From contig JACQQD010000001.1 of assembly GCA_016207165.1 (NCBI GenBank), positions 62,001 to 126,000 on the forward strand: a stretch of 64,000 nucleotides of DNA, in the 5' to 3' direction. Both the position numbers and the translations under genes were made by a program. Origin of the DNA: Microcaldota archaeon (lineage in GTDB: Archaea; Micrarchaeota; Micrarchaeia; Norongarragalinales; Norongarragalinaceae). The notes below the pieces were generated by a model, which saw only the letters and a list, made by a program, of their open reading frames with translations, was not told the DNA's origin and ran no database searches. Shown here piece by piece: positions 15,148 through 22,819 of this stretch (positions within the stretch are counted from its first letter, which is position 1; each line of letters starts with the position of its first letter).

Positions 15148-15282
15148 ATGAAGACGTTGAAGCAGGTGGTTGACGAATTGGCGGAAAGCCGGTCGTCGTA
15201 CAAGTTTTCGGTCCAAAACGGGAAAGTCAAGATTGCCGTGGACGGCTTGATGCACTCGTTGCGCAAGCCGTTCTTGGGTTAG
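15148..15282 (+). CDS. 44-aa small protein before the histone gene, absent from ORF track
   Basis: ATG 15148 is preceded by GGGGGGAGAG, a strong ribosome binding site, and the frame ends at TAG 15280-15282. The product MKTLKQVVDELAESR and then YKFSVQNGKVKIAVDG looks like a helix followed by a beta hairpin, with a short basic end. It starts 16 bases after the ATPase stop and ends 37 bases before the histone start, so the three are probably one transcript. No family is recognised. Confidence 0.6.
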   Translation: MKTLKQVVDELAESRSSYKFSVQNGKVKIAVDGLMHSLRKPFLG

Positions 15283-15319
15283 TTCCGGTCATCGGTTCTG
15301 AAGGGGAGAGCAGAACGTT

Positions 15320-15541
15320 ATGGCCATTCGACCCACCAGTCTGTCGTTGTTTGACTCCGATGCCTTGCTTCGCCAAGGCGGCGCCGAGCGCGTCGGCGAG
15401 GACGCGTCCCGCAAATTGGCGGAGATTTTGGAGGACAGCGCTCAGCGCATTGTGGTCGATGCCCAGCGCTTGGCGCGCCACGCGGGGAGGAAACGCATTT
15501 TGCGGGAGGATATCCTGTTGGCGGCCCAAATGATCCGCTAG
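15320..15541 (+). CDS. Archaeal histone
   Basis: The 73-aa protein has a single histone fold of the HMf type: helix 1 DALLRQGGAERVG, central helix SRKLAEILEDSAQRIVVDAQRLARHAG, then the loop RKRILREDILLAAQ with the RKxI and DI signature that pairs with loop 1. Length is a few residues over the usual 66-69 because of an N-terminal extension. It forms dimers and wraps DNA. GGGGAG precedes the ATG by about 11 bases. A short T run after the stop could terminate transcription. Confidence 0.93.
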   Translation: MAIRPTSLSLFDSDALLRQGGAERVGEDASRKLAEILEDSAQRIVVDAQRLARHAGRKRILREDILLAAQMIR

Positions 15542-15568
15542 CTTTTTTGGGGGTGGAGTCTGACGCGT

Positions 15569-16975
15569 TTAGCGGAGTTGCAGTTGGACTTCCACGACTT
15601 GCTTGATTTTTTTCAGGAACGTTTTGACGTTTTCAGGCGTGGCGTCCAACGAGGCGCCGGCGGCCACGGCGTGTCCTCCACCAAATCCTTGGACGTCTTC
15701 CGCCGCTTTTTTCATGGCTTCGCCTAAATCCAGGCCTTGGGTGCACAAGTCTTTGGACCCGCGTCCGGAGGCCTTCAAGGCGCCTTGCTCGTCGACGCTC
15801 AAGCCGATGACGGGCTTGGTGCGTTGGACCAGTCCCGAGGAAAAATACGCTCCGCAGACGACGCCGATGATGGTGTCCGAAATTGTTCCGCGTCCGTCGA
15901 TCAGATAGAATGCGCCGGCGTCCACCGCGTTTTTCTTGGCGAATTCAATGCCTTGTCGGACGGCCAGGCGGTGTTTTTTGAGCAGGTCTTGTGCTTGTTG
16001 CAGGGCTCCGTCTTGGCCCAGGCACGCGCCAATGCCGATTTGGGGCGCGTCGTGGCGCCCGCAGGCGTTCAACAAGGTGGAGAATTCGTAGGCTTCTTTT
16101 CGTTCGGAGCCCTCCGGTTCAAAGGGAAACACGTAGACGTCCCCCACCATTTGCCGGATGAGTTTTTCCTCCACGCCTTGCGCGTACGCGTACTGGATGA
16201 GGGCGGAGGCGAGTTTTTTCCGTTCAAACACGTTGAGTCCGTAGTAGGAAAGCGTTTTTCCGTCGCGGTACGTGGGAACGCCTTCGTTTTTCAGGAATAC
16301 GGCGCAGGCCTTGTCGTCGCCGGTCAAGCCCGGAAGCACGGGTTCGGTGCAGTACGTCAGAAACGACACCAGGGAGCGCGTGACTTTGCCGAACAATTTG
16401 AGGTCGTTGGTGTGCAGGACTTGTCCTTGGTTTACGGCTTCTTGGAACATGCGTTGGTTGAGTCCCTGGAAACCGTTTTGGTCCTGCATGTCGCCGACGG
16501 CTCCGACGATGCCCAGTTGCGCGGAGAGGCCCGTATGACGGAAGCAGTACCAGGCCGTGGAGGCCGAGCAGGCGTCCACGGCTCCGTCAAATTCGAAGTC
16601 ATGGCAGTTGATTCGTTCAATGTCTGAGTCTTTGGAGGGCGGGTGGTGGTCGATGACCACTTTTTTTGGGTTGGACATGCCTTCCACGAGTTCCAGTTGT
16701 CCGGCGCCCAAATCGGTGAAGACCAGTTCCTTGTCCGGCGGGATGGACTTGGCGGAGGCGTCGTCGAGTTTCTTGAGCATCAAGGTCGGCGCGTTTTTGC
16801 CTTTCAACTGAAAGGCTTTTTTGGCCAACGCCGCGGAAGTCAGTCCGTCGCAGTCCAGGTGGTGGACGATGAGCGGGTCCTGAAAGGCCAATGCCCATTC
16901 CCCGATTTGGCGGGCCTTTTTCTCGAAGCCGTCCGCGTCCGGGGAACGGGGCGCCGTTGGCAGCGTGGTTTGCAT
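15569..16975 (-). CDS. DHH-family exonuclease, RecJ/GAN-like
   Basis: In this 468-aa protein motif I is HHLDCDGLTSAALAKKA near residue 38 (DxDGxxS), then FTDLGAGQ, then the DHH motif VVIDHHPPS near residue 107, and later motifs through residue 150. The DHHA1 domain ends with VQGFGGGHAVAAGASLD. Archaeal relatives include GAN, the GINS-associated nuclease and Cdc45 relative. All catalytic Asp/His motifs are present, so an active nuclease is likely. It is divergent from the small winged-helix gene. Orphan DHH phosphoesterases acting on oligonucleotides are an alternative. Confidence 0.88.
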   Translation of the reverse strand: MQTTLPTAPRSPDADGFEKKARQIGEWALAFQDPLIVHHLDCDGLTSAALAKKAFQLKGKNAPTLMLKKLDDASAKSIPPDKELVFTDLGAGQLELVEGMSNPKKVVIDHHPPSKDSDIERINCHDFEFDGAVDACSASTAWYCFRHTGLSAQLGIVGAVGDMQDQNGFQGLNQRMFQEAVNQGQVLHTNDLKLFGKVTRSLVSFLTYCTEPVLPGLTGDDKACAVFLKNEGVPTYRDGKTLSYYGLNVFERKKLASALIQYAYAQGVEEKLIRQMVGDVYVFPFEPEGSERKEAYEFSTLLNACGRHDAPQIGIGACLGQDGALQQAQDLLKKHRLAVRQGIEFAKKNAVDAGAFYLIDGRGTISDTIIGVVCGAYFSSGLVQRTKPVIGLSVDEQGALKASGRGSKDLCTQGLDLGEAMKKAAEDVQGFGGGHAVAAGASLDATPENVKTFLKKIKQVVEVQLQLR

Positions 16976-17027
16976 GGAGTTTGAACTGGATGAAACCGCT
17001 TAAATGGCTTGGCGTTAAATTCTCGTC

Positions 17028-17285
17028 ATGTCCCGCATTTCCCGCGAGCGCTTCCACAAGATTGCCGAGCAGGTGTTGGGCGTCTTGTACGACTCTTTTC
17101 CCATACCGCTTTCCACGCGAAAAGTCGCCGAGGAAATCGCGCGGGACAACGAGTTCACGTTGAAGGTCCTGCTTTTCTTGGAGCAACAAAAACTGGTGTC
17201 GAAAGTGGACCAGGGCAAGACGGGTTTGCTTGAAAGAACGGTGCGGTGGAAGATTTCTGCGTCGGCCAGAACCAAAATGGGTTGA
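17028..17285 (+). CDS. Small winged-helix protein
   Basis: In this 85-aa protein the pattern RERFHKIAEQVLGVLYDS-FPIPLSTRKVAEEIARDNEF, a third helix VLLFLEQQKLVSKV and a basic end read as a winged-helix DNA-binding domain with little else. TTAAATGG about 25 bases before the ATG suggests a leaderless transcript. Upstream is the divergent DHH nuclease, downstream the VapBC pair. The regulatory target is unknown. Confidence 0.65.
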   Translation: MSRISRERFHKIAEQVLGVLYDSFPIPLSTRKVAEEIARDNEFTLKVLLFLEQQKLVSKVDQGKTGLLERTVRWKISASARTKMG

Positions 17286-17301
17286 CTTCCGAGTGCGACA
17301 A

Positions 17302-17322
17302 CGCTTAAATACGTGCATGCAC
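17302..17322 (+). promoter_or_regulatory. vapBC promoter with GTGCATGCAC operator candidate
   Basis: A TATA-like GCTTAAATAC lies at about 17303-17312. The perfect 10-base palindrome GTGCATGCAC (17313-17322), flanked by ACGT-type bases, follows immediately, about 22 bases before the vapB ATG. Its place suits repression by the VapB protein, as in other VapBC systems. Confidence 0.45.
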
Positions 17323-17344
17323 ACGTTATTTCAGGTGTTTGCAC

Positions 17345-17587
17345 ATGGTTAATGTGACGCTGAGCATTCCGCCAAAGCTCAAGGCGAAGATGTCAAAGAT
17401 GAATTACGTCAACTGGAGTGCGGTTATCCGTTCCATCATCGAGAAAAAGATAGAGGACTTTGAGGTGGCTGAGAAACTATTGTCCAAGAGCCGGTTTTCG
17501 GAGGCGGACCTCAAGAAGTTCATGGTGGGCGTGGACGAGGACTTCCGCCAGGAAGGGCGGAGGCTGTTGGATGAGGCTCACGGTTGA
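17345..17587 (+). CDS. vapB: VapB-like ribbon-helix-helix antitoxin
   Basis: I use ATG 17345 over the upstream TTG 17339; the product is 80 aa. VNVTLSIPPKLKAKMSKM then NWSAVIRSIIEKKIEDFE gives the strand-helix-helix DNA-binding fold; the C-terminal half (VAEKLLSKSRFSEADLKKFM) would wrap the toxin. Its last 17 bases overlap the toxin gene. The palindrome GTGCATGCAC upstream is a likely operator. Confidence 0.85.
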   Translation: MVNVTLSIPPKLKAKMSKMNYVNWSAVIRSIIEKKIEDFEVAEKLLSKSRFSEADLKKFMVGVDEDFRQEGRRLLDEAHG

Positions 17588-17984
17588 CGCGAACGTGTTT
17601 TTCGCGGCATTGATTCGGTCTGGCCTTTCTCGGCGCATCCTGTTCCACCCGGACTTGGACCTGTCGTCGCCTTACTTCCTCTTGGACGAGGTTCGCAAGT
17701 ACCGTTCCGTTCTGCTTGCCAAATCGCGTTTGCCGGAAGCCGAGTTTGATGACGCAATGGCCCTGTTTTTGTCCCAGATTGAATTGGTTCCCAAGAACGC
17801 GGTTTTGCCGTACGTGCCGGCGGCATCCCAGTTGGTGGTGGATCCCAAGGACTGGCCGTATTTGGCGTGCGCGTTGGCCAAGGATTCTGAGATCCTTTCG
17901 AACGACCCCCATTTGCACGCCCAAAAGAGGGTAACGGTTTATTCCGTTAATCAGTTGGCCAAGACCCTGAGCCTGATTCGGTAG
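17571..17984 (+). CDS. vapC: VapC-like PIN-domain ribonuclease toxin
   Basis: It starts at ATG 17571 inside the antitoxin gene and gives 137 aa. Acidic residues of the PIN active site are in place: Asp5 in TVDANVFFAAL, Glu40 in LLDEVRKY, Asp94 in VVDPKDWPYLACALA and Asp112 in SNDPHL. VapC toxins usually cleave tRNA or rRNA and are held inactive by VapB. The 17-base overlap with vapB favours tight co-translation. Confidence 0.88.
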   Translation: MRLTVDANVFFAALIRSGLSRRILFHPDLDLSSPYFLLDEVRKYRSVLLAKSRLPEAEFDDAMALFLSQIELVPKNAVLPYVPAASQLVVDPKDWPYLACALAKDSEILSNDPHLHAQKRVTVYSVNQLAKTLSLIR

Positions 17985-18000
17985 CTTGGGGCTTGGCGGC

Positions 18001-19308
18001 TTAAATCTTGATTTGTTCGCCGACGCTTGGAACGTGGATGGAGGCGTTCTTGTGCACGCGCTGGGCGGCTTGGGCGAGTTCTTCGGCTTTTTCTTTTTCG
18101 CCGTGGACGATGAAGACGTCCTTGACGCCCTGGGTTTGGCGGATGAATTGCAAAAGTTCCTGGTGGTCTGAATGCCCGGAGAACTTGGTTTCCGTGATTT
18201 CCATGTGGATGGGCACGACGTGGTCGTCCAGCGTCAACTCGCGGGCGCCGTCGACGAGTTCCCGGCCGCGGGTCCCCTTGGCTTGGTAGCCGACGATCAA
18301 CAGCGTGTTTTCGGGGTGGGGAGCCAAATGCTTTAAGTAGTGCAGGACGGGCCCGCCGTTGAGCATGCCGGAGGTCGCCAGGATGATGGCTTTTTCTTCG
18401 CTCAAGACGTCGCTTCGGTCCTTGGTTTGGGGGATTTTGTAGTGCTCGCTTTTGAAGGGGTCGTCGTCTGAAGTCAGGATGCGGTGCTGGACTTCCCTCT
18501 TCAAATACAAGGCGTTGTGGCGGTAGATGCGCAGGACCTTGTTGACCATGCCATCCAAGTAGATGGGCACGGTTTCCAAAAGCCCTGAACGCATGTAGTT
18601 TTCCAGGGTGAACAAGAGTTCTTGTCCGCGGCCGATGGCAAACGTGGGAATCAATACTTTGCCGTTTCGGTCCAACGTTTTTTGGATGGTTTTCATCAGT
18701 TGCGCCGTGCTGGCCTTCAGCGAGAGGTGCTTGTCGGTTTTGGCGCCGTACGTGCTTTCGATGATGAGGGCGTCGGCGGGGATGCCGGTTTGCGCGCCGT
18801 CCAACAGCCTGGTTTCGCGGAGGTTGATGTCTCCGGTGTACAACAGCGTCTTTTTTCCGGGCAGTTCCAGGCGCGTCATGGCGGCGCCCAGGATGTGTCC
18901 GGCGGGGTAAAGCGTCATGCCGTTGGAGACTTCGTTAAACTCGGTAATCCGCGTGTTTTTCAAGAGTTCCAGGACGTCTTTTTGTTCGTAGGGTGACGCG
19001 CCTTGGTTGATGCGGAGGTAATCCGCTAATAACACTTGGATGAGGTCGCGGGTGGGCTTGGTCATCACGGCTTTGGCGCGGGTTTTCTGGCGGTAGAGGT
19101 AGGGCAAAAAACCGCAGTGGTCCAAGTGGGCGTGGGATAAGACGATGGTGTCCAGGCGCTGGATGTCCCGGGCATCTAAGACGGGGTATTCTTCTTCGTC
19201 TTCGGCTAGTTTCACGCCGCAGTCCAATAGGACTGGTTTTTTTTGTTCCAGCAAGAACGAGGAGCGGCCGACTTCGCCGGCGGCCCCCAGGAAGTGGATG
19301 GTCGTCAT
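18001..19308 (-). CDS. MBL/beta-CASP ribonuclease, aCPSF2-like
   Basis: In this 435-aa protein the metallo-beta-lactamase motifs are HAHLDHCG (motif 2, residue about 59), an AGHILGAA histidine and TGDINLRETRLLDG. The beta-CASP part includes ESTYG, IPTFAIGRGQEL, ATSGMLNGGP and the final HSDH and VHGE motifs. It lacks the N-terminal KH domains of aCPSF1, so it fits aCPSF2. Role: Zn-dependent endo- and 5'-3' exoribonuclease in RNA turnover or 3' end formation. Confidence 0.92.
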   Translation of the reverse strand: MTTIHFLGAAGEVGRSSFLLEQKKPVLLDCGVKLAEDEEEYPVLDARDIQRLDTIVLSHAHLDHCGFLPYLYRQKTRAKAVMTKPTRDLIQVLLADYLRINQGASPYEQKDVLELLKNTRITEFNEVSNGMTLYPAGHILGAAMTRLELPGKKTLLYTGDINLRETRLLDGAQTGIPADALIIESTYGAKTDKHLSLKASTAQLMKTIQKTLDRNGKVLIPTFAIGRGQELLFTLENYMRSGLLETVPIYLDGMVNKVLRIYRHNALYLKREVQHRILTSDDDPFKSEHYKIPQTKDRSDVLSEEKAIILATSGMLNGGPVLHYLKHLAPHPENTLLIVGYQAKGTRGRELVDGARELTLDDHVVPIHMEITETKFSGHSDHQELLQFIRQTQGVKDVFIVHGEKEKAEELAQAAQRVHKNASIHVPSVGEQIKI

Positions 19309-19425
19309 TTTTTCACCGGGACGCCGAACTGCGAGCCAAATCGCGTTTCGGCGCTGTTGAATGGCTTTGGGCGTGGGGAGCTTTTAAACTCCCTGTTTAA
19401 GTGTTTTGGCGGCCAATGTTTTTTC

Positions 19426-19953
19426 ATGTTGGAGGCGGAGTTGGAGGCGCGGTACCTGCAAAAAATCGTGGAACGCTACAAGGACTACGTCAATCTCAAC
19501 GAACAGAAAAGCATTCCTGACCTCAAGGCGCTGGCGTCTCCCAAGCAGGCTGACGCCGTGCGCCTCGCGGAAAAACTGGGAACCGTGGAGGCGGCCTTTG
19601 ATTTTGTTTCCGCGTTGGACACCGTGCACATGGGTTTGCCGGTGTCGTTTTGGCTGGATTTAAGCGACGTGGTTCAATTGGGGGCGGGCGATGCGTTGGA
19701 CAAGGCGCGGCTGCTTTGCGGCGTGTTGGGGGCGCTGGGGAAAACGTCTTGGATTCGGGTGGTGCGCTTGAGTCAAGGAGGCCAGCACGCCTTGGTGTGG
19801 CTGGACGAGAAACCCGTGCGGGTTTTTGACGCCGTTCACGGGAAAACGTGGACCGGGGACTCCGTTGAAGACGCGTTGGAGCGCTATCCCGTTCCGCACG
19901 CCATCGGAAAGAGCTTGTACGAATTCAACGCGGACGCGTACCGAGAGCTCTAG
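19426..19953 (+). CDS. Transglutaminase-like (papain-fold) protein
   Basis: The start is ATG 19426 (MLEAELEARYLQ), giving 175 aa; the longer ORF overlaps the divergent gene. The stretch LGAGDALDKARLLCGVLGAL carries the Cys, GQHALVWLDEK the His and VRVFDAVHG the Asp of a transglutaminase-like triad in the usual order. Such archaeal domains can act as proteases or amidases, but some are inactive. TTTTAAACTC about 40 bases upstream may be its promoter. It ends convergently with the Lys-rich gene (4-base overlap). Confidence 0.65.
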   Translation: MLEAELEARYLQKIVERYKDYVNLNEQKSIPDLKALASPKQADAVRLAEKLGTVEAAFDFVSALDTVHMGLPVSFWLDLSDVVQLGAGDALDKARLLCGVLGALGKTSWIRVVRLSQGGQHALVWLDEKPVRVFDAVHGKTWTGDSVEDALERYPVPHAIGKSLYEFNADAYREL

Positions 19954-20201
19954 ATTTTGGAGAGTTTTTGCAGGAACTTTTTGTGCGCCAGCTTGGTGCG
20001 GGCAATGTGTTGTTTGAGGGATTCTTTTCCGGCTAAAATGCGTTCGTGGATGTTGATTTGCTCCTGGATGTGGTCGTTCCAAAGATCCAGAAAGACGTGG
20101 AAGCGTTTTTCGGCGTGCTTGTCTTTTTTGGGCAGGGGTTTGGGTTTATGGCCGGATGCCTTTTTTTTCGCCGCCTTCTTACGGGTTTTTTTCGTTGCCA
20201 T
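19950..20201 (-). CDS. Lys-rich 83-aa protein of unknown function
   Basis: The first 30 residues are almost all Lys, Ala, Arg, Pro and Gly (KKTRKKAAKKKASGHKPKPL). The rest is a predicted helix pair (KRFHVFLDLWNDHIQEQINIHERIL, then KQHIARTKLAHKKFLQKL). A basic tail like this suggests nucleic-acid or ribosome contact, but nothing specific is visible. It is divergent from rpoK. Confidence 0.6.
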   Translation of the reverse strand: MATKKTRKKAAKKKASGHKPKPLPKKDKHAEKRFHVFLDLWNDHIQEQINIHERILAGKESLKQHIARTKLAHKKFLQKLSKI

Positions 20202-20311
20202 GGCATCGCTTACGGAATCTGGGTTTTTAACCTTTCCCCCGATAGGGTTTTAAATCGGGAAGGGTACGTCTTTGTTTCCTGTTTCTGCGTTTTTTTGGGT
20301 GACGAGTTTTC

Positions 20312-20506
20312 ATGGCTAGGAAAGTCAAGTTCGAGGAATTGACCAAGTACGAGAAAGCCCGCATCATGGGGGCGCGCGCCTTGCAGTTGTCCATGGACGC
20401 GCCGCCGCTCATGGACGTGCCGGTGGGCATCATCGACGCCGTGCGCTTGGCGCGCGCGGAGTTCGAAAAGAAGCTGATTCCCCTCCAAGTGCTCCGCGAC
20501 GAGTAG
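20312..20506 (+). CDS. rpoK: DNA-directed RNA polymerase subunit K (Rpo6)
   Basis: The 64-aa protein contains the omega/RPB6 core: LTKYEKARIMGARALQLSMD and then PVGIIDAVRLARAEFEKKLIPLQVLR. This is the helical subunit that clamps the largest polymerase subunit during assembly. Archaeal RpoK is normally 55-65 aa. The gene is not in a large ribosomal operon here. Confidence 0.93.
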   Translation: MARKVKFEELTKYEKARIMGARALQLSMDAPPLMDVPVGIIDAVRLARAEFEKKLIPLQVLRDE

Positions 20507-20551
20507 TTGCCGCAATCAATCAAAACCCCTATAAGCCGCTTTTCCCTCTAG

Positions 20552-21094
20552 ATGCGTACGGGGGTGGCGGGCTTGGTCGCGTCGCAGAAAGTGGCCAAAT
20601 ACTTCTCTGATCGCCTATCCAATGCTCCCTCGCTGTCCAACGTGTTCTCGCTGGTCAAAGACGTGGTCCACCGGGTGCATGGCCGGCGGCGGTCCGGCTT
20701 GATGCTGGGCTTGGGGGAGTTGGGATACGCGGACCAGGGTTTTGTCGGCGCGTATTATCCCGTGGACTCCAACTTGATTGTCGTCAACCAGTCGGTGCTT
20801 GACGTCATCCGGGAAAAGCATCCTCGGCTGTACAACGCGTATTTGTTTCACGTGCTTTTGCATGAGTACGTGCATTCCTTGGGGGTGCACGACGAGGCGC
20901 AGTGCCGAAAGACGGTGGCCGAGATTTGCGCGCAGGGCTTCGGCAAGAAGCATGCCGTGACGCGGTTGGCCGTTGACCCCTCGTTTTTGGCGCCGATTTT
21001 GTACGCCGAGCCCACCACGGCGGAATTCAACATGCAGGCGCCAGTGAATTTGGTCAAGGGTTTTGACGAGGACGCGGCGCGGTACTACTCGTGA
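20552..21094 (+). CDS. HExxH metallopeptidase-like protein
   Basis: In this 180-aa protein HVLLHEYVHSLGVHDE (near residues 105-120) contains HExxH with a following His and Asp/Glu, the pattern of small zinc peptidases. The rest is mixed alpha/beta, with VDSNLIVVNQSVLDVIRE before the motif and no signal peptide. A CTATAAGCC TATA-like box lies 24 bases before the ATG, indicating a leaderless transcript. It ends one base before the convergent ABC permease. The substrate is unknown. Confidence 0.65.
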   Translation: MRTGVAGLVASQKVAKYFSDRLSNAPSLSNVFSLVKDVVHRVHGRRRSGLMLGLGELGYADQGFVGAYYPVDSNLIVVNQSVLDVIREKHPRLYNAYLFHVLLHEYVHSLGVHDEAQCRKTVAEICAQGFGKKHAVTRLAVDPSFLAPILYAEPTTAEFNMQAPVNLVKGFDEDAARYYS

Positions 21095-21844
21095 CTATTC
21101 TTTTTGGCTGAACAGCCACGCGGCAAGCCAAAGCATGAGTGCGTTGAACGCCGTTTGAATGGCCAACGCCAGTCCGGGGTCCATGCTGCTTTGGCCCAAC
21201 GCGATGAAGCGCATGAGTTCCACGCCGTACGTCATGGGGTTAAGCGAAGTGGCGGTTTGCAGCCATGGGGGCAACTGGTCCAACGGGTAAAGCGCTCCGG
21301 ACAAAAAGAACATCGGCATCATGATGAAGTTGACGATGAGTTGGAATCCTTGGAAGTCGGTGAGCTTGGCGGCAATGGCCAGTCCCATGGCCGTGAATCC
21401 GAATGCAATCCAGGTCATGGCTAACACCATCAAAACGATTTGGACGGGGTCCAGTTGCACGCCGACCAACAGCGTCAGTACCAAAAGAATGGCGGCTTGA
21501 AACATGGCGGTGGTGGCTCCGCCCAGCGTTCGGCCGATGACCATGCTCGCGCGCGAGACGGGTGCGACCAGGATTTCCTTGAGGAAGCCGAATTGCCGGT
21601 CGTAGACGACGTTGATGCCGGAGAACATGCCTCCAAACAGGAGCACCATGCCGATGACGCCGGGGGCCAAAAACTGGAAGTACGAGAGGCCGCCGCCCAC
21701 GTTCAGGAGCCGGTCAAATCCGGAGCCCAACACCAGCAAAAACAAGAGGGGCGTGCCCAAGCCGCCGATGATGCGGGACTTGTTGCGGACAAAGCGAAGG
21801 ATTTCGCGTTGCCACAAGGTGAGGATGGCTTCGGTTTGGATCAT
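21095..21844 (-). CDS. ABC-2 type transporter permease
   Basis: In this 249-aa protein six hydrophobic segments are visible, starting with IIGGLGTPLLFLLVLGSGF, and a family stretch GVIGMVLLFGGMFSGINVVYDRQFGFLKEILVAPVSR lies between. It forms the membrane part of a drug, lipid or polysaccharide exporter together with the ATPase gene that overlaps its ATG by 4 bases (ATGA). It is the last gene of the PadR-ABC operon. Confidence 0.92.
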   Translation of the reverse strand: MIQTEAILTLWQREILRFVRNKSRIIGGLGTPLLFLLVLGSGFDRLLNVGGGLSYFQFLAPGVIGMVLLFGGMFSGINVVYDRQFGFLKEILVAPVSRASMVIGRTLGGATTAMFQAAILLVLTLLVGVQLDPVQIVLMVLAMTWIAFGFTAMGLAIAAKLTDFQGFQLIVNFIMMPMFFLSGALYPLDQLPPWLQTATSLNPMTYGVELMRFIALGQSSMDPGLALAIQTAFNALMLWLAAWLFSQKE

Positions 21845-22818
21845 TTGCGTCGCCCCGTCATGGCTCGATTGTAGGCTTTGAACCGGTCGCTGGTGCCGGC
21901 TTTTTCGTCGCGGATGCTGTGCCCAGTCAACTCGACGAAGATGTCTTCCAACGTGGGTTTTTTCACGTCGATTTCCGTCAACGCGAGTTTTCTTTTTTCG
22001 GCAATGGACAGCACGCGTTTAAGCGAGCGTTGGGGTTGGCTGGTTTCAATCAAGATCTTTCCGTTCTGGCGCACGGGGTTCATGGCTGAGAGGGCCTGGT
22101 ACAATTCGTCGATTTTTCCGCTGGCCACGTGCAGGGTGGCGTCGCGTTCCTTCAACTTTTTAGGCGTGTCCAGGGCCACGATTTTTCCCTGGTCCATGAT
22201 GGCGATGCGGTCGCAAAGAAAATCGGCTTCCTCCATGTAGTGGGTGGTGAGAATCACGGTGACGCCTTCGTCGCGGTTGAGTTTGCGGATGTACGTCCAG
22301 ATGTGCCGGCGCGTTTGGGGATCCAAGCCCAGGGTCGGCTCGTCCAAAAAAAGGACGTTGGGGTGGTGCATCAAGCCTCGAGCGATTTCCAGGCGGCGGA
22401 TCATGCCGCCCGAATACGTTTTCAACACGTCGTCTTGGCGGGGTTGCAGGCCCACGAGCTTCAATACTTCTTCAATGCGTTTCTTTCGCAGCTCCCAGGG
22501 CATGCCGTACAGGCGGCCGTGCATGTCGAGGTTTTCCCACGCCGTGAGTTCGTCGTCGATGGACTCGTCTTGAAAGACGATGCCGATGCTTTGGCGAACC
22601 AAGTCGGGTTGGGTTTGCACGTCAAATCCGTTGACTTTCGCCGTGCCGCCGGAAGGCGACAACAGCGTGACGAGCATGGAAATGGTCGTGGTTTTCCCGG
22701 CTCCGTTGGGGCCCAATAGCCCAAAGACTTCGCCTTTTTTCACGTGGATGTCCAGTGGATGGACCGCGGTCAACGCGCCAAAGGCCTTGGTCAATTGATG
22801 GGTTTCAATGGCGTGCAC
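21841..22818 (-). CDS. ABC transporter ATPase, DrrA/ABC-2 type
   Basis: In this 325-aa protein Walker A is GPNGAGKTTT, the Q-loop is VFQDESID, the signature is YSGGMIRRLEIARGLMHHP, Walker B is VLFLDEPTLGLD and the switch His is in LTTHYMEEAD. The C-terminal 90 residues are the DrrA-type extension. The start is GTG 22818, one base after the MacB-like stop. It powers the ABC-2 permease encoded next. Confidence 0.93.
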   Translation of the reverse strand: MHAIETHQLTKAFGALTAVHPLDIHVKKGEVFGLLGPNGAGKTTTISMLVTLLSPSGGTAKVNGFDVQTQPDLVRQSIGIVFQDESIDDELTAWENLDMHGRLYGMPWELRKKRIEEVLKLVGLQPRQDDVLKTYSGGMIRRLEIARGLMHHPNVLFLDEPTLGLDPQTRRHIWTYIRKLNRDEGVTVILTTHYMEEADFLCDRIAIMDQGKIVALDTPKKLKERDATLHVASGKIDELYQALSAMNPVRQNGKILIETSQPQRSLKRVLSIAEKRKLALTEIDVKKPTLEDIFVELTGHSIRDEKAGTSDRFKAYNRAMTGRRK

Positions 22819-22819
22819 G

